Positions 29,103 to 38,220 of a stretch of DNA of 64,000 bases are shown in pieces (position 1 is the stretch's first letter; every line of letters starts with the position of its first letter). The notes beneath the pieces are model-generated. The model made no database searches. It saw only the letters and a list, made by a program, of their open reading frames with translations, and was not told where the DNA came from. Made by a program: the position numbers and the translations under genes. The DNA is from Anthoceros angustus (lineage: Eukaryota; Streptophyta; Anthocerotopsida; Anthocerotales; Anthocerotaceae): NCBI GenBank assembly GCA_010909165.1, contig VJWM01000223.1, positions 236,366 to 300,365 on the forward strand. The letters are read 5' to 3'.

Positions 29103-32100
29103 AATGCCCCAAGTGCGAGGTCCTGCTGCAAGAGCCTCCGCCGGGCACTCCAATCTACCAATGCGGAAACTGCTCCACCACCCTCCGGAGTAAGTCCCCC
29201 GTCCCGCCATCTCCAGCTCCAGCTGCTGTGCTGCTGCAATCTGGAATTCTCTCTGCCTTCCTCACAATTCCTGCCCTTGCTTGCTTTCCTTGCAGCCAAG
29301 CCCGTCGCCCACGCTCCGGAGAACGCCGGCGAGGCGCGGCTCGAGCAGGACCTCTCCTGGCGCCGGAGGTCCTGGTCCCAGGAGCGGGAGCAGGCCCCGG
29401 CCCCGGCCCCAGAATTGCTGGCCATGAGGCCGGCGTCCCCGTACAGGGATCCCGCCTACTATCCAGCTCCCGCTCCCGGAGATCAGCAGGGCTCGGCAGC
29501 GCCGGAGGGGCCTTCCTACAGCTACAACAGATTCCTCAACAATTCTTCCATGGACCATCACAGGCCCGCCCCTCCGCGCCGGCCTTACAACCCGGACGCT
29601 GGAGCTGGAGCTGCCCCGGCCCCGGCCCCGGGCTACCCTAATGCGGCATACGCCAATGCGGGCCCTGCCAGATCTCCTCCGCACGAGCCTGCGCCACTGC
29701 CCAAGAGCGTCCGGGACAAGGTCTTCTCCGCGGGCCGCCCCGGGACGCCGGGATTTGATGTCAGCCCCTACGACGGGCAGCAGCAGCAGGTCGCGGAGCA
29801 TGACGAACCCGTGCAGTTCCAGCAGGTGCAGCAGTTCCAGCAGGTGCAGGTGCAGTTCTCGGCGCCCCAGAGGAGCCTGCGGTGGAAGCCGCGGCCGGAT
29901 CACGAGGATGCTCTGCCTGGGCATGGGCATGGGCAGGGGCTGGGACTGGGTGGGGGGGAGGAGCAGCAGGGGGAGCTGGACAGGGTGGCGGACATCTACG
30001 AGGCTCCGGGAGACGCGCCGGATTACGAGCCCAGTGAGAATTCGTCGCCTTTCAGCGAGCCTGACCAACTGCGTCGGCTCTCCGACCTGGAATTCATCTC
30101 CGAGGTAGGGCTTGGCACGGTGCCTGAGTACGGGGTGGCCAAGCATGATGCTGCCCATGTTACCGGCTTGGCTGCCAGGGCTGCTGCTGCTGTGCCGGAC
30201 AGAGTGCAGGTGCCGGGCCCGGCGGGGGACGGACCTCTGCCCCCGGCCTCGCCCCAGGTGAAGAATCAGTTGAGTCCTCCTGCTTGGTTGCGGGATAAGC
30301 AGGGTCCGGGCCAGGGCCAGGGCCAGGGCCAGGGGCATGTGCAGGAGCCCAGTGTCGCCATGCCGTCTGACCTGTTCCGGAAGGGAGCTACGGAGTACGG
30401 GACCAGGTTGCCCGCCGCGCAAGAACACCATCTTGCTTCTGCTGCGGCAGCTGCTGCGGCTGCCCAGGGAGGTTATGGGTCTGATCACGGGGTGCCGGAG
30501 CACCTGCAGGTGGTGCTGGAGCCGAGGATTGACACATTTTTAGATCAGGAGGAGGTGCAGCCGCAGCACACACAGGAGCCGGCGGCGCGTGGTAGCGTGT
30601 CACCTGGGGCGTCCTACAGTTACAGGTTGAATGTTCTGCAGCCCTCGGAGGATTTGGAGAGGAGTCAGGATGCACTGTCGTCGCCCAATGGGCATTCCAA
30701 GCTTCATCCCCCTTTTCCTTCCCTCCGCGACCCACCTTATGTGGTATGCCAGCACTGCTTGCAGTTGCTGGTCTTGCCCAAGGCCTTGCTACGATTGCCT
30801 CTGACTAGGATGACCCAGAAGGTGCGGTGCGGATCCTGTAGCCGGATATCTGTCTACTCTGTGGAGCAGCCTGTTGGGGGTGGTGTCTCGCCCAGCCATC
30901 TTGCCGTCCTTGACCTTGGGCGGGAGCAGCAGCTAGGGGCAGGGGGATCTGGATTTGGAGGCTTTCCCAGTCCCGTTCGTCCACCTATGGGAGTCCCGAC
31001 TGCTGCAGCGTTTGAGGCAGGACGTAGACACCCTGTCGTAGTAGAAGTGCAATCACCAGGTGCCCGCCAGCTTCCATCCCCGACCCTTGGACCTGGCCTC
31101 AACAACTCTAAGGGGAAAGAAATATTTGACGATTTTCGTGGTTCCGGCTCCTTTGATAAGTCAGGGTCGGAGCAAGGGTCTGAGATTCAGGAATTACCGG
31201 GGATGCATGGTTCCTTTCATGGTAGCAGTGATTCCGAATCGGACTCGGTGAAAAATGGGACAGCATTCGGAAATCCGAATAGTCCCCATGTACTTCAAGA
31301 TGATACTCCTGGAGCCCATGACGAAAGCTCCACTTATCCTTCAACTATCTCCGCAGGTGATGAGGGCAGGGCCAGGAACAAAGTAGCTAGTATCCTTAAA
31401 GGCTTCAAAGATTTCACTACAAAATCGGGCCAGGGGAAGATTTATCGTCGCCAGGTTTTTGTGAATGGTCGACCCATTCCTGATCCCCTCGTCAAGAAGG
31501 CAGAGGAGTGTGCTGGACCCATACATCCAGGAAATTATTGGTGAGTACCCGGGCACCTTCCACCAGGAATTCTGGTCCATTCTTTCCTTCGTCTCCAATT
31601 TTTTAGACACGCGTCTCATGTTGCCTTGTTCATGCCAGGTATGATGCACATGCTGGATTCTGGGGTGTTATGGGAGGACCTTGTCAAGGCATCATCCCTG
31701 TGAGTATTTCAGACCATGTCATGGTGCACAAGGATTTGGGTGATAATTGAGGATAACTGGGTGGTGTATCCACAATTTCCTTGTCTTGACTGTTTCTTGT
31801 TGGAAATCCAGCCTTTTATTGAAGAGCTGAACCATCCATTGCCGAGAGATTGCTCTGGTGGCAGAACGGGGGTGATAGTCAATGGCAGGGACCTGCACAA
31901 AGTTGATCTTGACATTCTAGCGAGACGTGGCCTTCCCACGACTCCAGGAATGTCATACCGTGTTGAAATCGATGGCCGGGTGACGGCCGAAAACACTGGC
32001 CAAGTGCTGAAGGGTTTGGGAAGGCTTGCCCCATCGTATGTCCTATGATCTCATGCTACGCCACTGCTGCCTTGTATTTACCTGAGTGCTTCTGTTTGAC

Positions 32101-32228
32101 CAGTAGTAGGTTACCGAATCCCAGTTGTGATCTCTGAAAGTTGTATGGATTGCCAGCGGTTTCTTATGTTAATATGCTTTGGCAGGGTTGAGAAAAGAGG
32201 TCGTGGGCATGGGATGGTCGTTAAATGA
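29087..32228 (+). CDS. EDR4-like zinc-ribbon protein (DUF3133), 5 exons, 891 aa
   Basis: Relative of Arabidopsis ENHANCED DISEASE RESISTANCE 4, which interacts with EDR1 and clathrin to restrain immunity; function here is inferred. Exons: 29087-29189, 29296-31540, 31639-31699, 31812-32035, 32186-32228; GT-AG, sum 2676 nt. Residues 7-29 form an N-terminal zinc ribbon, C-x2-C-x15-C-x2-C (VKCPKCEVLL to YQCGNC). A long low-complexity middle rich in Pro, Ala, Gln and Gly follows. The DUF3133 zinc ribbon is at about 30745-30850 (YVVCQHCLQLL and VRCGSCSR). The conserved tail (VFVNGRPIPDPLVKKAE, GFWGVMGGPCQGIIPPFIEE, GRDLHKVDLDILARRGLP) is shared with the EDR4/extra-large-G-like family. The start MPRIVKCPKCE matches the family; the frame stays open upstream for over 100 codons but has no ATG. 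Confidence 0.9.
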
Positions 32229-32934
32229 TCCATCGAGCGGTGCCGTTGTCATCTAGGAGAAGCAGGACCTCGAAGTCAGGGTGACAACATGACGACGCCC
32301 TGGAACAGCCGGTCTTGGTGATAACCTGTCTGCCATGTTATCAAGAATTTTATTGCTGAATCGATGCAGCTTAACTTTTAAGTTCTCTGTCCTCCATTTC
32401 GGTGTCACTCACAACAATGCACTAGATGGGATTGTCTTTGTTATGGATTTCTCTTGAACTTCATTCTGCTCCGGTGGGATTTTGGGGTCGAGTTCAATTT
32501 CCTGGTCCAGCTGCTGAGCTGGTGGTGGTTCATCTACGCCGGGTGAGTGTTTTGCAGTTCAAGCCATTCCCTTCAGGTGTGCTCTGGCTACGTGTCTGAA
32601 GCCGTTTGGAATCCTAAATTTTGCACTTCCGCTCTGCAGATCTGGTTTTCGGAAGGGATCTCCACCCACAAAGTAACATGTCACATTCTCGACGGTATTT
32701 CAGTTCATAACTTGTGAGCACCTATAATATTCTTTTCTGCGGTCCCCAGTGCTGAGAAGACTCGCACAGGCTGGCAGCTGTGGTCACGTCATGTCTTTCT
32801 GGGTTTTAACTGCTTCAATGCAAGATTTTCTTTGAAAGATGTGTGGTCGATGATAGCGGCTTCACTAATAAAAGTTACAAAGGTGTCCATTGTCGCCCAG
32901 AGTCCACTTGCCTTACAAGCCCCCACTAAGCAGT

Positions 32935-32980
32935 GGGGCCCATTTTCAATTGTACAAAATACAATTGAAAATGGGTCCCC
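32935..32980. repeat. Inverted repeat (hairpin), 16-base perfect arms
   Basis: cccattttcaattgta and its exact complement are separated by caaaa; flanking ggggc and tcccc extend the pairing with one unpaired base. Could be the folded remains of a MITE. Confidence 0.85.
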
Positions 32981-33262
32981 TCAGCTCTGGACAACCTCGT
33001 AGGACGTGGGAGCCTCGCCTTCCTCAACTAGGATACATAGGGCTCCTCTCCTCTGGTGAAGCCTTTACTAACCACAAAACCATGGAGCTTCGCCTATTCG
33101 CATTGTGGCGATTGCCTTGACACTCGGTAACCATAGTATTTTGAAGGAACGCACTATTGTGGTTTAGTTTTGGGATGACCAATGGGTCTATCATTGGTCA
33201 CTAAATTATGGTCCCTCTTAAGGGCATGGCGCACCATGAATAAATTGTGGAGCTTGCTCACT

Positions 33263-33377
33263 GGGCATCCTTGTTGTCCATTAGGGTCTACAATTAGTAA
33301 TAGGATAGAGCTATGGTTTAGGGCATCTTGTTGTGCATTAGGGTCTACAATTAGTAATAGGATAGAGCTGTGGTTTA
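33263..33377. repeat. Tandem duplication, 58-base unit
   Basis: Two copies beginning gggcatc and ending tggttta (33263-33320, 33321-33377), differing at only a few positions. Confidence 0.85.
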
Positions 33378-34131
33378 TGACAAAGACCTAGGACTAATTG
33401 TTACAATAGTCTCAAGGTGCACCAGCGAGGATGCCCTCTAAAACTCTAAATAAGGAGCATAATTCTTTCACCTATAGTGAGTGCGCTCTGGCTGCTTGCT
33501 TAGCTTAGTCATAGAAAAAAGGAGTTAAGTTCTCATGAAGCACTTATTGCACAACGGAGATCATAGGAATCCTAAACATGGCTGCCAACTATAAGACAAT
33601 GGACTCTATATTAGCTTTGCTTAACGATGCAACAATCCTTCTCCACTTAGATAGCATTCTATCCAAGATAATAGCAGTATTTAGTATTCGAGATACTAAC
33701 CATAATAGTCAAACACCTAGCAGTAGGAGTATGATAATAAATTTCAACAATATATGAGATATCGATCACGATGGAATGATATTCAGAATAACGTTATTCA
33801 TGATTATAGTACTTATCTCAATGACAGTTACAAGGTCTTGTTATCCTTGAGTTACGACAACATTCAAACCAAAATTCATACAATAAAAATATTGATATTC
33901 TTGTATATACTAACAAGGAAATTCAAGTCTACGCAATCTGGGGACTAATACTATCACTATTGCCTACATATGTGTTTGTTCTTACTACATTTCTCTATTA
34001 CTCATAAGTAGTTGCAAGATCTATCTTTTTCAAAAAATATTATTACCTTTATTGTCTATATATATTTTTATTCTTACTGCATTTCTCTATTACTCATACG
34101 TAGTTTCCACAGGTTTTTGGAGGAAAGAAGC

Positions 34132-34428
34132 ATGTCTCGTGATAAGGAGGTATGTAGTATTTGTCATTATCCCTTGGAAGTAGGCAGCAATCCGCTATCT
34201 ATAAGGTTGTTATCATGCGGTCATAAGTTTCACACTAGTTGTATGACCCAATGGGCTCCTCATACCCAACGAAGTCTTCATGGAAATTCATGTCCATGGC
34301 CGATGTGTCGACCGTCATTGGAAGCTTCTCTCAATTCACCCTCAAATCTCATGCAATATGAAACCATCCACTCCATTGGTGCATTGAGTATGATCTTCAC
34401 CAATTTATGCTTCTCCTGCTTTTCTTGA
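34132..34428 (+). CDS. Small RING-H2-like protein ORF, AT-rich, possibly degenerate
   Basis: 98 codons from ATG 34132 (MSRDKEVCSICHYPL). The Cys/His order is C8-x2-C11-x17-C29-x-H31-x2-H34-x2-C37-x16-C54-x4-C59, with GHKFHTSC and MTQW as in RING-H2 E3 ligases. The last pair is spaced x4 (CPWPMC) instead of the usual x2, so zinc binding at that site is doubtful. An AG acceptor lies about 20 bases before the ATG (tttccacag), so an upstream exon is possible. A diverged partial copy follows at 34850-35035. If active it would pass ubiquitin from an E2 to a target, but the substrate is unknown. Base composition is far more AT-rich than in the conserved genes nearby. Confidence 0.5.
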   Translation: MSRDKEVCSICHYPLEVGSNPLSIRLLSCGHKFHTSCMTQWAPHTQRSLHGNSCPWPMCRPSLEASLNSPSNLMQYETIHSIGALSMIFTNLCFSCFS

Positions 34429-35694
34429 TATACTTGAGGAATTGATACTTTCCTCAATAGATTTATGATTTTGATCAAGTATTAGAGACATTTTATGGCA
34501 ATTCAATTCCCTCTATTCTCAAGATTCAGCTTATTGGACAAAAAAGTCTTGGATTACTAAGATAGGTCGCTTAACAATGAACCTTTGTAAAATCGAGGAC
34601 CTTGTGATGATCAAATGACTACTAAAATGAGTAATTTATCTCATGAATGAAGGTGCGTAGAGTGAAGGACCACTTTAGACATCAAATCTTTCTTTTGAGT
34701 ATTTTTTATTTCGAATTGGAATAAAAAATGATTATCCAGCTAATCTATAGATTTAAAATTAAAGGAAGACCGTTAAAGTAATTGTCACGAATTTTTTTTA
34801 AATCATCCCCCCGTCCAATGAGCCCATTTCCTTTACTTCTTCTTAGGAAAGAACATGTCCAATATGCTGAACACCCTTAGACCCTGCCCTCAAATCCCAT
34901 CCAAGATTGTATTATTAAATTCATTAGTGCATTGGGCATGATCTTCTTTTCATACATCCTTCCACTATTCTTTCTGAAATACTTCGAGAATCGATATTTT
35001 CTTGAATAGATTTATAATAATTATCAAGGATTAGAGGATACTATCAAGTTTTAATTTCTTCATAAATCTAAATTTCCGAATCCCAGGCTTGTATTGGAAG
35101 TGAGGAAATCTTGAGCTCTATGCGATGCTAGTAGACACACAGCACATTTATGAGATCCCGCGGTAGGAGCTACTAATTCTTGTGGACAAGTAATTTTTAT
35201 TCTGTTTAGCTTATCAATATTATACTACCTACTCAAAAATATATTTGAATATTATAGTATTTATATTAACCGAATGTCATTTAAAGATTGCAGTTTCTTT
35301 TGATGCTAGGAATGCATGTATTCTCATATATTTTATAAAACTCATAATTCTCAAAAAACAATCTTAAAGTGATCACCATTACTGTAATGTTACTCCACAT
35401 ACGATAAGATGTGAACATGTCTTAAATAAAAAAACTCCGCAGTCATGCAGCTTGGTCCTTTATAGTACTAAAGTTCCGTTGATGTCATACCATTTATAAT
35501 CATCTTAAATACTATGATCAAACTCTCCTAGAATCTATCGATTACTAGGATAAGTTAATGAAGCTGTGTAGGTGAAAGCAATCTTTAAAAGCTTTGTGAG
35601 GATAGCTGATTTCAGCTTGAAATAAAGACTTATTATCTACCTAATCCGCACACTTGAAATTGACCATGTCTTCAAGATATCATCAGAATTAGAG
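34429..35694. other. AT-rich spacer with a decayed partial copy of the RING-like ORF
   Basis: 34850-35035 resembles 34290-34490: shared pieces include gtgcattg(a/g)g(t/c)atgatcttc, then a diverged ttctgaaatacttcgag against ttcttgatatacttgagg, and atagatttat. It lacks the Cys/His half. Outside this copy nothing recognised. Confidence 0.5.
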
Positions 35695-37053
35695 TCATAT
35701 GAGAGTGCAATGGTTGAGTACATCTTCGGGCATGTCTTGCCGCGCTCTTCTCTGCGTGTTATCTTGGCCTCCTGCTCCAAGTCCCGAGTCTGCTATTTCA
35801 CCATCTCCCTCGCCTCCTTCGCCTCCCTCTTCTGCCGGTGTTGCGTTTCTTTCAGCTGCGAGTTCAAGGGCGTCGACGCCCGGTCGCTGGGTAGAACCGG
35901 CAGCTGGGTCGCAGGAGCCGGAGCTGGAGCCGGGGCCGGGGCCGGGGCCGGGGCCGGGGCCGGAGCAGGAGCCGGAGCTGGAGACGGGGCCGGAGCTGGA
36001 GACGGGGCCGGAGCAGGAGCCGGAGCTGGAGGTGGGCCGAGAAGTACGCCCCTGCTGCCCCGGTGTTGCATCTTCCAGGTTGAGTGGCTCATGTAACCAC
36101 CCCTCAAGCTCCTTTGAAAATTCGTCAAGGGAAATCGACGGTGCGCGAATCTCAGGGTCATACTGGAAAATTCCCTCACACTGCTTCTCAGATTCAGTCT
36201 TGTCCGGTTTCGGGGGGGTTTGTGGCACCTCAGAAATGGCCGCGGTGGGCTGCTCGATAGATGTAGCTGGCGCGGTTCCTGAAGCCACCAGCGTGGCAGC
36301 CTCCGAGTTCTCTGTAGCTTTGATTTCTGGTGGAACTTGGTCTCCTGGCTGAGTCTCCCGCATTGCCCCCAGGTTCGATCCATCCTTGTTCCAGTGGGTT
36401 AGCTGCTCGCCAGATGCAGCTGCCGCGGATGCTCTTGCCCTTGACGTGGCAGCTGGTATGGCTACCACTGGGACGGCGTGTCCAGGTAGGGCATCCCCCC
36501 TTGCCTGGATCAGGTTGCGAAATCGGTCGGGATGTGCTACTGCTCCGCGCTTTATCGCCGCTCCCCTTGCCTGGGGCAGGTTGCTAGACCGGTCGGGTTG
36601 CATTGATGCTCCATGAGCCTCCTCCTGATCCCCCCTCGCCTTGGGCAGGTTGCTAGACGGGTCGGGTTGCATTGATGCTCCATCAGCCTCCTCCGGATCC
36701 CCCCCAGCCTGGGGCAGGTTGCTAGACGGGTCGGGTTGAGTTAATGCTCCGTGAGCTTCCTCCGGATCCCCCCCAGCCTGGGGCAGCTTGCTAGACGCGT
36801 CGGGTTGTGGTAATGCTCCATGAGCCTCCTCCGGATCCCTCCTTGCCTGGGGCAGGTTGCTAGACGGGTCGGGTTGCAGCAATGCTCCATGAGCCTCTTC
36901 CGGATCCCTCCTTGCCTGGGGCAGGTTTCCAAACGCGTCGGGTTGTGCTAAGTCGCTGTGAGCGTCACTTACTGGTCGTGTGCTCCCCTCAGGCTTCCTC
37001 ACCTTCAGCGTTGTTTGGGTTGTTTTCTTCTCTCTCTCCTCTTTGCTCACCAT
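35695..37053 (-). CDS. Low-complexity protein with 23-residue tandem repeats, 452 aa, unknown
   Basis: Single open frame from ATG 37053 (MVSKEEREKK) to a stop near 35695. About seven copies of a 23-residue unit (QPDPSSNLPQARRDPEEAHG with variants) occupy roughly residues 36-190, followed by an acidic, Ser/Pro-rich stretch with a plausible helix (SLDEFSKELEGWLHEPLNLE, near 36080-36150) and a run of Gly-Pro and Ser-Gly repeats. I recognise no domain and no signal peptide or membrane segment. The DNA is GC-rich, and triplet repeats of GGCCGG type keep the frame open on the plus strand too. Repeats in multiples of three without stops suggest, but do not prove, selection for coding. It could be a lineage-specific gene or part of a mobile element. 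Confidence 0.45.
   Translation of the reverse strand: MVSKEEREKKTTQTTLKVRKPEGSTRPVSDAHSDLAQPDAFGNLPQARRDPEEAHGALLQPDPSSNLPQARRDPEEAHGALPQPDASSKLPQAGGDPEEAHGALTQPDPSSNLPQAGGDPEEADGASMQPDPSSNLPKARGDQEEAHGASMQPDRSSNLPQARGAAIKRGAVAHPDRFRNLIQARGDALPGHAVPVVAIPAATSRARASAAAASGEQLTHWNKDGSNLGAMRETQPGDQVPPEIKATENSEAATLVASGTAPATSIEQPTAAISEVPQTPPKPDKTESEKQCEGIFQYDPEIRAPSISLDEFSKELEGWLHEPLNLEDATPGQQGRTSRPTSSSGSCSGPVSSSGPVSSSGSCSGPGPGPGPGPGSSSGSCDPAAGSTQRPGVDALELAAERNATPAEEGGEGGEGDGEIADSGLGAGGQDNTQRRARQDMPEDVLNHCTLI
35915..36035. repeat. GCCGGG/GGAGCC-type hexamer and nonamer repeats
   Basis: ggagccggagctggagccgg followed by six ggccgg units and further gagacggggcc units. Encodes the Gly-Pro/Ser-Gly run on the minus strand. 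Confidence 0.85.
36590..36960. repeat. 69-base tandem repeat, about 5-6 units
   Basis: Unit begins cctcctccggatccccccc and contains gggcaggttgctagacgggt. Encodes the 23-residue repeats of the ORF above. Copies differ at several positions each. Confidence 0.85.
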
Positions 37054-37195
37054 CTTCCCCTTCTCTCCTTTCGGTCGTTATTGCCTTTGTGTCCTTCTCT
37101 CGTTTCGGTCGTTATTGCCTTCGTGTCTGTTGTGGTACTTGGATCATCTGTCCCCAGCTGCGGATCTGCACCCTCTACTTCTGTTGTGCTATCTC

Positions 37196-37390
37196 TTCCT
37201 CTTCTTCCATTTCTTCCTCTTCTCCCATTTCTTCCTCTTCTCCCATCTCTTCCTCTTCTCCCATCTCTTCCTCTTCTCCCATCACTTCCTCTTCTCCCAT
37301 CACTTCCTCTTCTCCCATCACTTCCTCTTCTCCCACCTGTTCCTCTTCTCCCACCGGTTCCTCTTCTCCAATCTGTTCCTCTTGTCCAAT
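37196..37390. repeat. 18-base tandem repeat, about 11 units
   Basis: Unit catctcttcctcttctcc, with variants changing the first or middle triplets. Pyrimidine-only on the plus strand over long stretches. Confidence 0.85.
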
Positions 37391-37713
37391 CCGTTCCTCT
37401 TTTCCATCTGTTCCTCTCCCCATCTGGTCTCTTCTCCAGTTGTTCCTCTTCTCCATCTGTTCCTCTCCCCATCTGGTCTCTTCTCCAGTCGTTCCTCTTC
37501 TCCATCTGTTCCTCTCCCCATCTGGTCTCTTCTCCAGTCGTTCCTCTTCTCCATCTCTTCCTGTCCCCATCTGGTCTCTTCTCCAGTTGTCCCTCTTCTC
37601 CATCTCTTCCACTTCTTATTTTGCCCTCTTCCGGCGATCAACTTCTCCACCTCGTCCGTCCTCCTAATCTCCCTGCTCCTCCTTCCCCCCCTTTCATTTG
37701 AAGAACAATTCAT
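37318..37713 (-). CDS. Hypothetical charged protein, 131 aa, repeat-built
   Basis: From ATG 37713 (MNCSSNERGG) the minus strand is open for 131 codons, very rich in Arg, Glu, Lys, Trp and Gly because of the 49-base and 18-base repeats. It may be a first exon for the 35695-37053 ORF or pure chance; no splice pair was identified with confidence. No known domain. Confidence 0.25.
   Translation of the reverse strand: MNCSSNERGGRRSREIRRTDEVEKLIAGRGQNKKWKRWRRGTTGEETRWGQEEMEKRNDWRRDQMGRGTDGEEERLEKRPDGERNRWRRGTTGEETRWGEEQMEKRNGLDKRNRLEKRNRWEKRNRWEKRK
37411..37610. repeat. 49-base tandem repeat, about 4 units
   Basis: Unit begins ccatctggtctcttctccag. Since 49 is not a multiple of three, each unit shifts the frame; all three minus-strand frames stay open through the array. 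Confidence 0.8.
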
Positions 37714-38220
37714 ATGTTTTGTTGTCCATTAAAAGGGAAAAAAATACAGCATCGCGTGAGGAGAGCGACTTAAGAGAAAACGTTAAGTTTCCCGTCTTCA
37801 TTGCCGATCAACAGGTAACGAGAGTATGGAAGGACTTGCATGGCCGCCACCTTCCCTCGAGACCAACCAGTAGAGTGCGCAGCCCAACCCAGCGCCTTCA
37901 CCTGGACTGGTGTGTGCAGTACTCCAGGTCCCTACACCAACATTGAAAACCAGTGTGTCAAACACGAGACCTCACAAGTGGTGCGCAGAGGATGCAGCTT
38001 CACCGTTTTCTTACGTGATACTTCGTTAACGGCGATACTCCTATCTTATTTCCAGAAACCGACAGGAGATCGTCTCCTCGGAGTGCAAAGCTCGTGACTC
38101 CTTCCGTGTGCCCAGAGGAGATTTGAACCTGACAAGGAACACTGCTGCAAAACAATAATCCACTTGGTTCATTTGGACTCTACCAGAGAATCCTGGAAGA
38201 AGGAGGCCAGCAACTGAAAT
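37714..38220. other. Spacer between the repeat ORFs and GFS12
   Basis: About 500 bases with no gene; the right part should be GFS12 3' UTR. Confidence 0.5.

Larger units (their letters stand above)
32229..34131. other. Intergenic, AT-rich toward the right
   Basis: About 1.9 kb. To roughly 32880 it is probably 3' UTR and spacer of the EDR4-like gene. 32935-32980 is a strong hairpin, and 33263-33377 a tandem duplication. From 33400 the sequence turns AT-rich. No gene recognised. Confidence 0.5.

Noticed and set aside
28320-30503. Long minus-strand open frames opposite the EDR4-like gene
   Set aside because: They are complements of GGA, CAG and GC-rich codons of the plus-strand gene, are full of Leu, Ser and Arg runs, and match no family.
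37196-37610. CRISPR-like array
   Set aside because: Units abut without unique spacers, are low-complexity, and the genome is a plant nuclear one.
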